A DNA stretch of 64,000 nucleotides from Nocardioides alpinus. Its GTDB lineage: Bacteria; Actinomycetota; Actinomycetes; Propionibacteriales; Nocardioidaceae. Below are positions 16,472-25,220 of this stretch, piece by piece. Both the position numbers and the translations under genes were made by a program. The stretch is taken from contig NZ_FOKC01000007.1 of NCBI RefSeq assembly GCF_900112035.1, positions 124,001-188,000 of the forward strand, written 5' to 3'. The stretch's first letter is position 1. Each line of letters begins with the position of its first letter. The notes under the pieces were generated by a model. That model was not told the origin of the DNA. It did not search any database and worked only from the letters and a program-made list of their open reading frames with translations.

Positions 16472-17292
16472 CCGTCCCCACGCCGTTCTGGCGGTCCGTC
16501 GAGACGCTGAACAACTACGTCTACCTCGTGCCCGAGGCAGCGAAGCACTACGCGTCGGTCGGGCTGAAGGGCTCGTGGATGGGCTACTTCGCGTCGCGGG
16601 CAGCGCCGTTGGGAGCCGCCTCCCCGGAGCTCGTGGTTGCCACCTTCCACGGCTTCGCGCCACACCTGGTCCACCGCGCGCTGCCCGACGCGTGGGGCTT
16701 CGCGTCGCCCGAGGCCGTGCTCGGCGCGCGGCTCGAGCTCGCGACCCGCGTGCTGGGCCGGGCCGTGACCGGCGAGCAGGTCGCGCCGCTGGCGGACGCC
16801 CTCACCTCGATCATCGAAGGGCTGGACCTCGCGGGCAAGCCGCTGGCCGCGGCGCACGCCTCGCTCGAGGAGCCGGTGGACGACCTCGAGCGGTTCTGGC
16901 TGGCCAACGCCGTGCTGCGGGAGTTCCGCGGCGACTGCCACATCGCGGTGCTCCTCACGCACGGCCTCAACGGCGTCGACGCCAACGTCCTCAACGTGGC
17001 GGCCGGTCGTACGTTCCCCCAGCAGCAGGCGCTCCGCGGCTGGAGCGACGACGAGTGGGCCACGGGTCAGGACCGGCTGCGCGAGCGCGGCTGGCTCGAC
17101 GCTGACGGTGCGATCACGCCCGCGGGCACGGATGCGCGCAACGAGCTGGAGGACGCCACCGACCGCGCGTGCGTCGGCGGCATGAGCGCCGAGGCGATGG
17201 CGCAGGCCACTGAGATCACGGACGACATGCGCGACGTGGCCCGCGCTCTTCGTGCGTCGCTGAAGGTTCCGCCGGCGGCGCCTGCTCGCTAG
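16468..17292 (+). CDS. SCO6745 family protein
   Basis: A 274-aa mostly helical protein with the family opening (RSVETLNNYVYLVPEA, LKGSWMGYFASRAAPLGA, PELVVATFHGFAP). The C-terminal half resembles a winged-helix or MarR-like segment (SDDEWATGQDRLRERGWLDADGAITPAG). This conserved actinobacterial family has no established role. It is coupled to the FMN reductase by an ATGA overlap. Confidence 0.85.
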   Translation: MTVPTPFWRSVETLNNYVYLVPEAAKHYASVGLKGSWMGYFASRAAPLGAASPELVVATFHGFAPHLVHRALPDAWGFASPEAVLGARLELATRVLGRAVTGEQVAPLADALTSIIEGLDLAGKPLAAAHASLEEPVDDLERFWLANAVLREFRGDCHIAVLLTHGLNGVDANVLNVAAGRTFPQQQALRGWSDDEWATGQDRLRERGWLDADGAITPAGTDARNELEDATDRACVGGMSAEAMAQATEITDDMRDVARALRASLKVPPAAPAR

Positions 17293-17327
17293 CGTGAGGG
17301 CTCCTGACCCAGGCGAGGAGCATCACG

Positions 17328-17753
17328 ATGTCGATCAACCTCAACCCCTACCTCAACTTCCCTGACGCCCAGGCGCGCGAGGCGATGGAGTTCTACCAGT
17401 CCGTCATGGGCGGTGAGCTCACCATCATGACCTTCGGCGACATGGGCACCGAGGGCCCGCTCGCCACGCAGGTGATGCACGGCCAGCTCGAGGCACCCGG
17501 CGGCATCGTGCTGATGGGCGCCGACGCCCCGCCGGAGATGGTGCAGGTGACCTTCGGCGACAACGTCTCGGTCAGCCTCTCGGGCGGACCGGAGGACGGC
17601 GAGACGCTGCGCGGCTGGTTCGCCGCGCTGTCGGAGGGCGGAGACGTACGCCAGCCGCTCGAGGCCGCGCCGTGGGGTGACGAGTTCGGGATGCTGAAGG
17701 ACCGCTTCGGGATCGGCTGGTTGGTCAACATCGCGGGAGCGTCGGCGTCCTGA
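17328..17753 (+). CDS. VOC family (PhnB-like) protein
   Basis: A 141-aa vicinal-oxygen-chelate fold protein. NPYLNFPDAQAREAMEFYQSVMGGELTIMTFGDM opens it in the PhnB/glyoxalase-like manner, and it ends with WGDEFGMLKDRFGIGWLVNI. The subgroup includes antibiotic-resistance-like and unknown enzymes; metal ligands are incomplete, so the function is open. GAGGAG lies before ATG 17328. Confidence 0.9.
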   Translation: MSINLNPYLNFPDAQAREAMEFYQSVMGGELTIMTFGDMGTEGPLATQVMHGQLEAPGGIVLMGADAPPEMVQVTFGDNVSVSLSGGPEDGETLRGWFAALSEGGDVRQPLEAAPWGDEFGMLKDRFGIGWLVNIAGASAS

Positions 17754-17799
17754 CAGTCCCTGTACGTTCGGGAGCACCGCCCAACCGGAGGAGCGACCC

Positions 17800-18366
17800 G
17801 TGATCGAGCTGACCCAGGGCCAGGAGCTCACTCTTGCCGCCGAGGACGGGAGGACCCCGACCAAGGTGCAGATGGCCGTCGGCTGGGACCACAACCCGAC
17901 GGCCGGCTTCATCTCCAGTGGCGCGCCGCCGATCGACCTCGACGCCTCGGCCGTGCAGTTCGCCGGCGGCGCGTTCTTCGACCTCGCCTTCTTCAACAAC
18001 CTCGCGACCCGCGACGGCTCGGTGGTCCACCTGGGCGACAACACCACCGGCAAGGGCGAGGGCGACGACGAGGTGATCGACGTGGACCTGAGCCGGGTCT
18101 ACCCCAAGGTCGAGTCGATCCTGTTCCTGGTCACCAGCTATCAGGGGCACTCGCTGGAGTACATCCGCAACGCCTATTGCCGGCTCATCGACGACGACGG
18201 CACCGAGCTGGCCCGCTTCACCATCACGCTCGGGGTGAGGGAGACGGGGCTCGTGATGGCGAAGCTGTTCCGCGACGGGTCGACCTGGAAGCTGCGGGCG
18301 ATCGGGACGGGCATCGCTCTCAAGACGCCGACGGACTCGATGGAGGCTCTGCTGCCGTTCGTCTGA
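17800..18366 (+). CDS. TerD family protein
   Basis: A 188-aa TerD-domain protein. Acidic Ca-binding segments are visible: GWDHN, IDLDASAV, FFDLAFFNNL, HLGDNTTGKGEGDDEVIDVDLSRV. The family is linked to tellurite and general stress responses, and no other ter gene is nearby. GTG 17800 follows GGAGGAG. This gene marks the left edge of the A/T-richer accessory region. Confidence 0.93.
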   Translation: MIELTQGQELTLAAEDGRTPTKVQMAVGWDHNPTAGFISSGAPPIDLDASAVQFAGGAFFDLAFFNNLATRDGSVVHLGDNTTGKGEGDDEVIDVDLSRVYPKVESILFLVTSYQGHSLEYIRNAYCRLIDDDGTELARFTITLGVRETGLVMAKLFRDGSTWKLRAIGTGIALKTPTDSMEALLPFV

Positions 18367-18705
18367 GGGTAGCGACCGCGCTGCAGCTCTCGTGGTTTGG
18401 TGAAGCCGAGGCTGTCGGCTGGCTGCTTCGCACGTCGTAGTCAGCGGCAAGGGCGCGTCTCACCGAGCTGCTGCACAGCGCCCAGAATGCAGCGCCTTCG
18501 CTCCGCTGCGAACCACCCCAGATCAGGCGCATCTGCTGCGCGCGAGCGCACGAGAGGTCTGGACAGGACCTGGCGTACTGGGCGCCGAGGCTCATGCTCA
18601 ACTGGGCGAAGGCCCTGCGGCGGAGCGCCAACCCAGCGGTTCTCCTCATTCGATCCCACAGTCGAGATTCGGCCCCTTGTCGGTGGCACTGTCCACACTA
18701 GAGCC
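18367..18705. other. Intergenic boundary region, no convincing gene
   Basis: About 340 bp after terD. Open frames here have non-coding composition and no start signals. The end (18694-18699, CACACT) looks like a -10 element for the short ORF at 18706. No tRNA or clear attachment repeat was seen. Confidence 0.5.
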
Positions 18706-18777
18706 GTGGAAATCGAACCTACTCGAATCATCGGCGCCGGCGTGCAAGCCGAGACTACTGCGGGGGCGGCCCGATGA
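18706..18777 (+). CDS. Possible 23-codon leader ORF
   Basis: GTG 18706 lies exactly 6 nt after CACACT (18694-18699), the leaderless spacing used by many genes here. The ORF encodes MEIEPTRIIGAGVQAETTAG plus three residues. Its TGA overlaps the ATG of the 447-aa gene (ATGA). It may be a translated leader that drives the next gene, or a misplaced 5' end; no homologue is known to me. Confidence 0.4.
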   Translation: MEIEPTRIIGAGVQAETTAGAAR

Positions 18778-20117
18778 ACTCCAGCACGAACGAGACCTCA
18801 GAGTTCGACCACGACGCGTTCTTCGCGCGCCTGCCGGCGCAGGCCAGACCCACGCCGGTCGACGATGACACCTATGAGACTCCGCTCGACCTTCTCAAAC
18901 GCGTCACCAAGTTCTTCGTTGACTCTGGCGACTTCAACGGACTCGTTGTTGGCGAATCGACCAAGCTCCACGAGAACGCCGTTGGCCTCATCAATGACGG
19001 CCTCGTTCAACTTGTCACAAACACGGACTACGTCAATATCCACATCCGGCCCTGGTTGCGCGGCGATGTCGAAAGGCAAGTGGAGGAGCTCGCAGACGTT
19101 GCGGCCGGGGGGAATTCAGGCTGCCTGTATCCCACCGCAAAGGCTATGGCCGCACTACACCCCGAACTGTCGGACGCGGAGCGCCCATTCCGCGAGCGCC
19201 TGCTTCAGGCAGGAGGGGGCACGCTGGACGTCGCCTATTTCGAGCTCACCGCTGTCGAGGGCTATCTGAACGACCCCGACTTCGAGTTCGTTCTCGGCGA
19301 TAGCGGGTTTCGCTTTGCTGACGCGCCGTGGTTAACGGACGACCTCGACTACGACAATCTCACGCTGCTCAAGGAGGCAGGATTCGCCTACGACCGAACA
19401 GTCGATCCGCTCGGACCCGAGCCCATCAAGCGCTACTGGGCGGCTCTGCTGTGCGACCTTGCCGAGCTTCCACCATTGCACCAGCAGCGGATCCGAACCT
19501 ATGAACTCACGAACCCTGGGCCTGAGGTCATACCTCACCCCATCTGGTGGCGACGGATGATGGGCCACTGGCCCGAGCATATCGGACCCTTCACTCGCAT
19601 TCTCACCGAGATGAATGCGATCAACGAACTCTGGACCCTGGCGTTTGGCGCCGACCTATTCACCTCCACTGTGCGACCTCAAAACTGGGGGTGGCTCCTG
19701 CGCCCCAGCACTCGCGAGTGGGAAGGCTTTGTCCTGACGACCTGCAAACTCCTTCTCGACGGCATCTCGAGCGCAGGTCTGGCTGCCGCGAACGCGCCAA
19801 AGAGGAACGACAACGGAGACAGTCTCGGCAGCTTGATGCGGCTCCAGGAGCTCATGGTTCGGCAGACCGCGCATCTGGAATTGAACGTTCCGCAAGCACT
19901 CGCTCCACTTCACGAGGTCAGACTGGAACGCCAGAAGCCTGCTCACAAGACCAACCAGAACCTTCGGGACCCCCTCATCTTGAATCATCAGCGGGACCTA
20001 CTCGGGAGGCTCGGATCTGCGATCGGATGCATCAGGTACTTCGTGATGGGTCATCCGAAGGTCTTGGCCGCAGAATGGCAGCCGCCCGACCTTATCGACG
20101 CGTGGCTGTCGGTTTGA
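18774..20117 (+). CDS. Hypothetical protein in the accessory island
   Basis: I do not recognise this 447-aa soluble protein. It has no signal peptide or membrane segment. Features include a Trp/Pro-rich central part (PHPIWWRRMMGHWPEHIGPF, RPQNWGWLLRPSTREWEGF) and a basic helical C-terminus ending QPPDLIDAWLSV. Codon use includes more A/T third positions than the flanking core genes. ATG 18774 overlaps the leader ORF stop. It converges on the abiV-like gene, and defence-type neighbours suggest, but do not show, a related role. Confidence 0.75.
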   Translation: MNSSTNETSEFDHDAFFARLPAQARPTPVDDDTYETPLDLLKRVTKFFVDSGDFNGLVVGESTKLHENAVGLINDGLVQLVTNTDYVNIHIRPWLRGDVERQVEELADVAAGGNSGCLYPTAKAMAALHPELSDAERPFRERLLQAGGGTLDVAYFELTAVEGYLNDPDFEFVLGDSGFRFADAPWLTDDLDYDNLTLLKEAGFAYDRTVDPLGPEPIKRYWAALLCDLAELPPLHQQRIRTYELTNPGPEVIPHPIWWRRMMGHWPEHIGPFTRILTEMNAINELWTLAFGADLFTSTVRPQNWGWLLRPSTREWEGFVLTTCKLLLDGISSAGLAAANAPKRNDNGDSLGSLMRLQELMVRQTAHLELNVPQALAPLHEVRLERQKPAHKTNQNLRDPLILNHQRDLLGRLGSAIGCIRYFVMGHPKVLAAEWQPPDLIDAWLSV

Positions 20118-20262
20118 ACCGCTACCGCCCCCGGGTCACCGCCTCACTCAAGCGGTTGCATGCGCCTCGATTGCGGACAGTGCGTCCAGCGACTTGCAGC
20201 CTCAGGGACGAGAAGAAGCGGGGTCTTGGATTGGACAAGCCTCTGTCGGACCAACGATTCCT

Positions 20263-21117
20263 TTAGTCGGACCTCGGGCCCTGATCACGCTCGAGGCTTT
20301 CGCGGAGGCGGATGAGTTCGCGGGTCTCAGCTTCGTACCCAGGCTTGCCGAGGTTGCTGAAGGGTGACCGGTCTGCTCCGGGTGGGTCGAACCTGTATGC
20401 GGCGTTGTTCAGTGGGACCCCCGGAGTTCCCCTGCGCATCTGCTCCTCGACTTCTCGCATGATGCGGGTGAGTTCGGGGTCGTCGGCGACGTCCAGGGTT
20501 CGGTCGAACAGTCCCATGTCTTCGTCGGTGACCGGCGGCGTGCCGGCTTCCTGTTCGTCTTGGCGTTTGCCTTCGATGTGTTCACCGAGGCGGAGCTGCC
20601 ACCCGATCTGGTGCACGTGGGAGATGACCTCGAACAGGGTCGCTTCATCGGAGACGTCTGTTGGAGCCATGACTTCGCCGGTCTTGGACAGTTCGACGTA
20701 GAAGCCACGCATCTTCAACCGGTCTTGCTTCTTGGTCCAGGTGCGGATGGTTCCGAGGTAGGCAGCGTTCGCCGTTGGGTCGGAGGGTTCGGTGTCGAAC
20801 CAGTAGAGCTCTTCGACGAGGAAGTCGTGGACCTTCTCGAGCTTGCGGCGGTGACTGCCCCACAGTCGATCCAGTGCTTCGCACCTGAACGGTTCGCCGT
20901 TGGGGGCTTTGGCCATCTGGACTCGGCGCTCGTGGACGGCGATGGCTTTGCCGGACTCTTCCATCCCGAGGATGACGAGCGACCTTGCGAGCGGCACCTG
21001 GCCCTGCTCAAGAACGGTCAAGGCCGTGGTGAGGAGGGTGTCGGCGTTCGCGAGCAAGGCATCCACCAGCTCGACAACTTGGACAGGTGTCAGGTCTGGC
21101 AGCTCTCGGATGTCCAT
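20263..21117 (-). CDS. AbiV family abortive infection protein
   Basis: A 284-aa protein with the AbiV core near residues 24-65: LLANADTLLTTALTVLEQGQ, then ARSLVILGMEESGKAIAVHERR (the E-E-x-G-K motif). AbiV of Lactococcus blocks phage translation; related members are predicted HEPN-like helical proteins. The C-terminal ~80 residues are acidic and specific to this protein. ATG 21117 is preceded, at exactly 6 nt, by CAAACT on the minus strand. It is divergent from the HNH-like gene with 58 bp between starts. Confidence 0.85.
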   Translation of the reverse strand: MDIRELPDLTPVQVVELVDALLANADTLLTTALTVLEQGQVPLARSLVILGMEESGKAIAVHERRVQMAKAPNGEPFRCEALDRLWGSHRRKLEKVHDFLVEELYWFDTEPSDPTANAAYLGTIRTWTKKQDRLKMRGFYVELSKTGEVMAPTDVSDEATLFEVISHVHQIGWQLRLGEHIEGKRQDEQEAGTPPVTDEDMGLFDRTLDVADDPELTRIMREVEEQMRRGTPGVPLNNAAYRFDPPGADRSPFSNLGKPGYEAETRELIRLRESLERDQGPRSD

Positions 21118-21123
21118 GAGCCC

Positions 21124-21169
21124 AGTTTGCCGCCGGCCCCCGACAACCGTCGGTAGCAACGGGCAGGAT
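21124..21169. promoter_or_regulatory. Divergent leaderless promoter pair (abiV-like / HNH-like)
   Basis: Two outward -10 hexamers lie between the genes: CAAACT on the minus strand (21124-21129) and CAGGAT on the plus strand (21164-21169). Each is 6 nt from a start codon. The whole control region is 58 bp, so the two genes are probably co-regulated. Confidence 0.5.
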
Positions 21170-21175
21170 GGGGGC

Positions 21176-22906
21176 GTGCCCGACGCAGAGGAGACCGAAC
21201 ACCCAAGACCGACCGACTCGACCGTGCGCGAGTTGTACGCGCACGCGTTCTCGTGCGCGTTCGATGGTTGCGGCGAGTGGTTGTACAAGCAGGTGGAGGG
21301 TTCAGCGCAACGGGTCCTGAACAGTCGCACTTCCCACATTCACGCCCGCAGCCCTGGCGGTCCACGGTGGTTGCCTGGAATGACGTCGGACGACAATCGG
21401 GCGCCGGAGAACCTGCTGTTGATGTGCATTGCTCACTCATACGAGATCGACACCGACGAGAGCCGGTTCCCGGCCACGCTGCTCCAGGATTGGCGGGCGG
21501 AGCAGGTGCGGGAGTACGAGGAGTTCCGTCAGGGCTGGGTCCTGAGCGAAGCCCAGGTGGCAGAGGTCATCGAACTGTCTTTCGGGTCCCCAGTGATTGC
21601 CGCACCAGTCATCACCGGGATCGTCGAAGCAGTAGAGGTGGCCGCCCTTCGTGCCATGTCCACGCGCAGCGGACCGGAGGCCGCTGCTGCGGCTTGGCGT
21701 ACGTACAGGAACCACATTCGAGGCTCGGGTGCCGGCCGCGACCCTGCAACCGGCGAAATCTTGTACGCCGAGCCCGGGCGCGCGGATAGGGACCGCTACG
21801 CGGACACAGTCCGAGACCAGCTCAACGCCGTCCGAGCAGTCCTCGAACCCCTTACGGACGACGTCCAGGCGAAGACCGCGACCGCCCGCCACACCAACCC
21901 CGCAACCGCACCATGGTGCGGCTGGGTCACCAGGTCTGCCGCAGAGCTCCTCGCTGCAGCATCCAACTGGCCGTGGGCACCGCCGTACGAAGACAACGAC
22001 CGTCTCAACGAGGCGGTCGCTGAACTCCGCGCATCGGCCAGCGCGCTCGCAGCAGCCCTACGCGGCGAAATCCCCGCCTCCGCACCTGGACCACCGGCCG
22101 AGCCCGAACCGGACCCCGTTGCCGTTGCGTTCGAGGACGCAAAGGCACGACACCTCGAAACCCTCGAACGGGCCCGCGCATACGCCTTCGTCGAAGGAAA
22201 CCCGTACAACCCGGCCCTCCGAGCCGAAATCGCAGACGCCGCTGGCGACGTCGTCTTAATATGGCCGGTTTGGTACGTCCTGGAGTACCGCCTCGACACC
22301 GCAGCCCGAGTTGCAGCCACCCTCACCAAGAACGCAACCGACGCCGAGGTCGCCGCCGCCATCACCGAAGACACGGCACGTCGCCCACTCGCAGCCGCCA
22401 CCGCGCTACTCGCCGAGCTCTGGCGCGAAATGAGCGACACCGGTCGCACCGACCTCGCCGACCAAGCCCGCGACGCACTCCTCACCGAACTACGCAGACA
22501 TGACTGGAGCAGCAAAGAAGGCTGGATCGACAACACCATCAACGGCCGCCCCACGTTCGACTACTGGACGCACTGGACAACCCCGGGCGAACCCAGAACG
22601 GTTCTCACAGACGCCCTCCTCGCCTCCCCCGAACGACTCGAAGACATCGTCCGCGTCGGGGGCGAATGGATTCAGCACCAACCATCCTTCGGTGAACCGG
22701 GTCCCATCTCCGCCGTCCTCGAATACCGCGACAACCTCCCGACCTGGTTCCCGACCGAAGCCGTGGTCACGACTGCAGCCATCCGCTACCCCCACGTCGT
22801 CCCAGCTATCTCGAAGTTTGACCGAGGCGCCGGACCCGAAGCACCTCCGATTGAAGGCCTCATCGCACACGTCCTGCGACTCGCCAACGAAACAGAAGCC
22901 TCGTGA
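21176..22906 (+). CDS. HNH-like N-terminal domain protein with long helical C-terminus
   Basis: A 576-aa protein. Residues about 10-110 resemble the zinc-bound HNH module used by many defence proteins: CAFDGC, SHIHARSPGGPRW, then PENLLLMCIAHSYEIDTDES and a closing LLQDWRAEQVREYEEF. The usual C-x2-H-H-x2-I-D reads C-I-A-H-S-Y-E-I-D, so the second His is Ser. The remaining ~450 residues are Ala-rich helices with no family I recognise. GTG 21176 follows CAGGAT by 6 nt. The stop overlaps the start of a small membrane gene. Nuclease activity is possible but not shown. Confidence 0.75.
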   Translation: MPDAEETEHPRPTDSTVRELYAHAFSCAFDGCGEWLYKQVEGSAQRVLNSRTSHIHARSPGGPRWLPGMTSDDNRAPENLLLMCIAHSYEIDTDESRFPATLLQDWRAEQVREYEEFRQGWVLSEAQVAEVIELSFGSPVIAAPVITGIVEAVEVAALRAMSTRSGPEAAAAAWRTYRNHIRGSGAGRDPATGEILYAEPGRADRDRYADTVRDQLNAVRAVLEPLTDDVQAKTATARHTNPATAPWCGWVTRSAAELLAAASNWPWAPPYEDNDRLNEAVAELRASASALAAALRGEIPASAPGPPAEPEPDPVAVAFEDAKARHLETLERARAYAFVEGNPYNPALRAEIADAAGDVVLIWPVWYVLEYRLDTAARVAATLTKNATDAEVAAAITEDTARRPLAAATALLAELWREMSDTGRTDLADQARDALLTELRRHDWSSKEGWIDNTINGRPTFDYWTHWTTPGEPRTVLTDALLASPERLEDIVRVGGEWIQHQPSFGEPGPISAVLEYRDNLPTWFPTEAVVTTAAIRYPHVVPAISKFDRGAGPEAPPIEGLIAHVLRLANETEAS

Positions 22907-23328
22907 CCGAACTCGTGGCTGCTCTGTACATCCTCGGTGCCACAACCACCATCTACGGCGTCACCGCCGCCTAGCGACGAGCCAAGAAGCAAAAGGCCGC
23001 CTACGACGCCGTCAAAATCCGCAGCGACCAACTCAAAGACCCGACCTTCACTCACTTATACGAAGCTGGCAAAGGTGACAATGAAACAGCCGCCCCCAGT
23101 CCCAAAGCCCCGGTCGACCCAAACCGGGCCGAGACCTCGAACCTCCTAGCAACCATCGGCGTCACCGACCCTCCGTCAACCTGGGACGACATGCGCTTCC
23201 CCGCCGAGTACTGGAGCCGGCGCGCAGCGCTCACCGACGCACTCCTCGTGTTCAAGACCGACGGACTCCTGGCACTCTCCGGGGTCGTGATCTCCACGGT
23301 CGCATCTGTCATGTCGCTCTACATCTGA
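22903..23328 (+). pseudogene. Small two-helix membrane protein interrupted by an amber codon
   Basis: GTG 22903 overlaps the stop of the HNH-like gene (GTGA). The frame reads MTELVAALYILGATTTIYGV (a membrane helix), then TAG at 22972-22974. It then continues without another stop for 117 codons: RRAKKQKAAYDAVKIRSDQL, a soluble middle, and a second helix near LLALSGVVISTVASVMSLYI to TGA 23328. Hydrophobic helix followed at once by a basic stretch is the normal membrane-boundary pattern, so the two parts look like one protein of about 141 aa. The amber may be a mutated Trp or Gln codon, or read through. Confidence 0.65.
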
Positions 23329-23464
23329 AACAACGCCCGACCAGGCCCAGGGGCCTGTGTCACAGGCCGTGTGCCTGACGCCTCCCGAGCCGTCTGGATC
23401 TGTTGCGAAGAGTGCGTCGTTTCGCCGCGTGCCGGGAGCGCCTCTACGGGCGGCGAGGTTGCAG

Positions 23465-23572
23465 CTACTTCTTGGGCTTCTTGGGCTTCGGGACCGGTGC
23501 GGCAGCGCGGGGAGCCGCGCGCTTGCCGGCTCGACCGTTCAGATGCCCCTTGCCCTTGCCGTTGCTCGCCAT
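23465..23572 (-). CDS. Possible 35-aa Lys/Arg/Pro-rich protein
   Basis: ATG 23572 opens a 35-codon frame, MASNGKGKGHLNGRAGKRAA followed by a Pro/Lys tail ending KPKKPKK. The protein is very basic. GACACT lies 6 nt upstream on the minus strand, close to the leaderless element used here. No family is recognised; it may be spurious. The flanking bases 23329-23464 and 23573-23847 hold nothing I can support. Confidence 0.35.
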   Translation of the reverse strand: MASNGKGKGHLNGRAGKRAAPRAAAPVPKPKKPKK

Positions 23573-23847
23573 CAAGCAAGTGTCGAACCCGAGGTCGCAA
23601 TGCGCAACGATCGAGGCGCAAAGTTGTGCGAGTACACGATGCTGCATTCCGCCGCGTTGTATGCACGGGTTGGAAACTGGTCAGACTTCCGCCGCCCACG
23701 TACAAGCCTGCGGGCCGCCTGCCTGGCCGGCCGCGCACATCCTGCGCACCAAGGTCGCCCGCTCAGAGTCACCCGGGCATTCGGTTTGGGGAGAAGGCTG
23801 CGGGTTCGAACACGGAGTGCACTGGATGGAAACGCACTCGGCCTGGC

Positions 23848-25002
23848 CTACGAAAAGGCGACGAAGTACCGGGAGGCGCCGGCCATGATGTCGATATCGG
23901 CTCCGTAGTTCTGACCAGCGACCCAGCGCGCAGTCGACCACGGCCCCTGCAGGACCGAGCTGCTGACACCGGGCGGCAGCCAGTAGGTGGCCTCGATAGC
24001 TTCCAGACCGGTGATGTGGATGTGATCGACTACGAGAACGCCGACGATCTGCGGCGACTGGGGGGTGGTGCTGGGCTGGCAGCCAGAGCGTTCAGGCGTG
24101 GACCAGAGTGCATTGGCGTCCACTGGCCGGTCCCACCCCATTAAGGGCCGGGCGCCGTACAGTGCGTCGGCGATGGTCGCACTCGACGCCATCCCGTTAG
24201 ACACGTCGAGCACCACTACTAAGGGCTCGCCCAGACGACGGTGCTGGTGCCGCTTCTTCGATAGCGCGTTCCGGATCGACTCCACCGTCACTGGGCCCGA
24301 GCTGAACCGCTCGACGATGGTGCTGATGATCGTCTCGGACGCCGCCCCCGGCGCCAGCGGGTGTGCTTCGAGATCGACCGTCCAGTCGTCGAAGCCGAGG
24401 CGGGCGCTTGGCACGGCGTAAGTGCTGGGGTTCGACTCGAGCTTGGCGCGTTCGACGAGCGGGTCGAGGCTGGCGAGCCAGCCTTCGACGTCGCGCCGCA
24501 CCCGCTTGACCGAGGGCATGTTCGCGCCGCTGTGCAAGGTCGCGAGCAGCGAGAAACGGCCGCAGTCCAGTTGGTTCAGCTCCTGCAGCACCTGATACTT
24601 GCGCTGCCGGTCGCCGTGCTCCGGGCCACTTTCTCCGATGCGTGTCACCTCTAAGTGAAGGCCGATAGACGAGAGTCTGTAGTCCGTCTTGCCGTCCGGA
24701 GTGGTCGGCTCGACCTCGATGTCCGTCCAGCCGACCTCGAGAAGGCCCTGATGCACCACGAGCTCGGAAACGGTGTCCTTCACCCGGCGGTCATCGCTGT
24801 CCTTCAATCTCGAGACCACGTCGCCTCGGTTCTCGAACGGCAGCGCGGAGACCATCCGGTCCAGCTGGTCGCGTACACGGTCGTCGCCAGGGAATGCCGA
24901 GCTCTCCAGATACGACCACATCGACTCGCCGACGCGCCGGTTGCGGCTTGCGGTCCGCGCCATCGCGGAGAAGAGTGGTGCCTGCCCATCCGTAGCGACC
25001 AT
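23848..25002 (-). CDS. Hypothetical protein with possible restriction-endonuclease-like fold
   Basis: A 384-aa soluble protein, not clearly assigned. A segment near residues 70-115 (LVVHQGLLEVGWTDIEVEPT, GKTDYRL, LHLEVTRIG) has the spacing of a PD-(D/E)xK core, D then E-x-T, with Thr in place of the catalytic Lys. The rest is mixed alpha/beta (EPLVVVLDVSNGM; VGVLVVDHIHITGLEAIEAT). ATG 25002 follows TACGGT (25009-25014, minus strand) by 6 nt. It is divergent from the DUF4145 gene, which has the same hexamer and spacing. Nuclease activity is speculative. Confidence 0.7.
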   Translation of the reverse strand: MVATDGQAPLFSAMARTASRNRRVGESMWSYLESSAFPGDDRVRDQLDRMVSALPFENRGDVVSRLKDSDDRRVKDTVSELVVHQGLLEVGWTDIEVEPTTPDGKTDYRLSSIGLHLEVTRIGESGPEHGDRQRKYQVLQELNQLDCGRFSLLATLHSGANMPSVKRVRRDVEGWLASLDPLVERAKLESNPSTYAVPSARLGFDDWTVDLEAHPLAPGAASETIISTIVERFSSGPVTVESIRNALSKKRHQHRRLGEPLVVVLDVSNGMASSATIADALYGARPLMGWDRPVDANALWSTPERSGCQPSTTPQSPQIVGVLVVDHIHITGLEAIEATYWLPPGVSSSVLQGPWSTARWVAGQNYGADIDIMAGASRYFVAFS

Positions 25003-25008
25003 CGCACG

Positions 25009-25214
25009 ACCGTAGCGTTGAGCGGCGGGGCTGGCGATCGAATTGGTGGCGCACCACCGTCGCGCTGCGCCGACAGCGGGTCGGCCTCCTCCTGCTCCAG
25101 GCGAGCGTCTTCCCTGGCCGCCCGGTGGAGGATCTCCGGCTGCTCCTGCTTGAGCTTGTCCATGACCGTCCCCCAGACTCGGCTCTGGCGACACGTCATC
25201 GAGTGCCGTACGGT
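25009..25214. promoter_or_regulatory. Divergent promoter region with matching TACGGT elements
   Basis: The minus-strand TACGGT at 25009-25014 and plus-strand TACGGT at 25209-25214 are each exactly 6 nt from a start codon (ATG 25002 and GTG 25221). The identical hexamer and spacing suggest paired expression of the two island genes. Confidence 0.5.
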
Positions 25215-25220
25215 CCTCTG

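Noticed and set aside
18320..18649. Minus-strand ORF of 109 codons after terD
   Set aside because: It overlaps the terD 3' end, has no start signal and shows Ser/Arg/Ala shadow composition.
23319..23847. Several overlapping short frames between the amber-split gene and the next gene
   Set aside because: None has a recognisable motif or start signal except the low-confidence 35-codon frame at 23465-23572.
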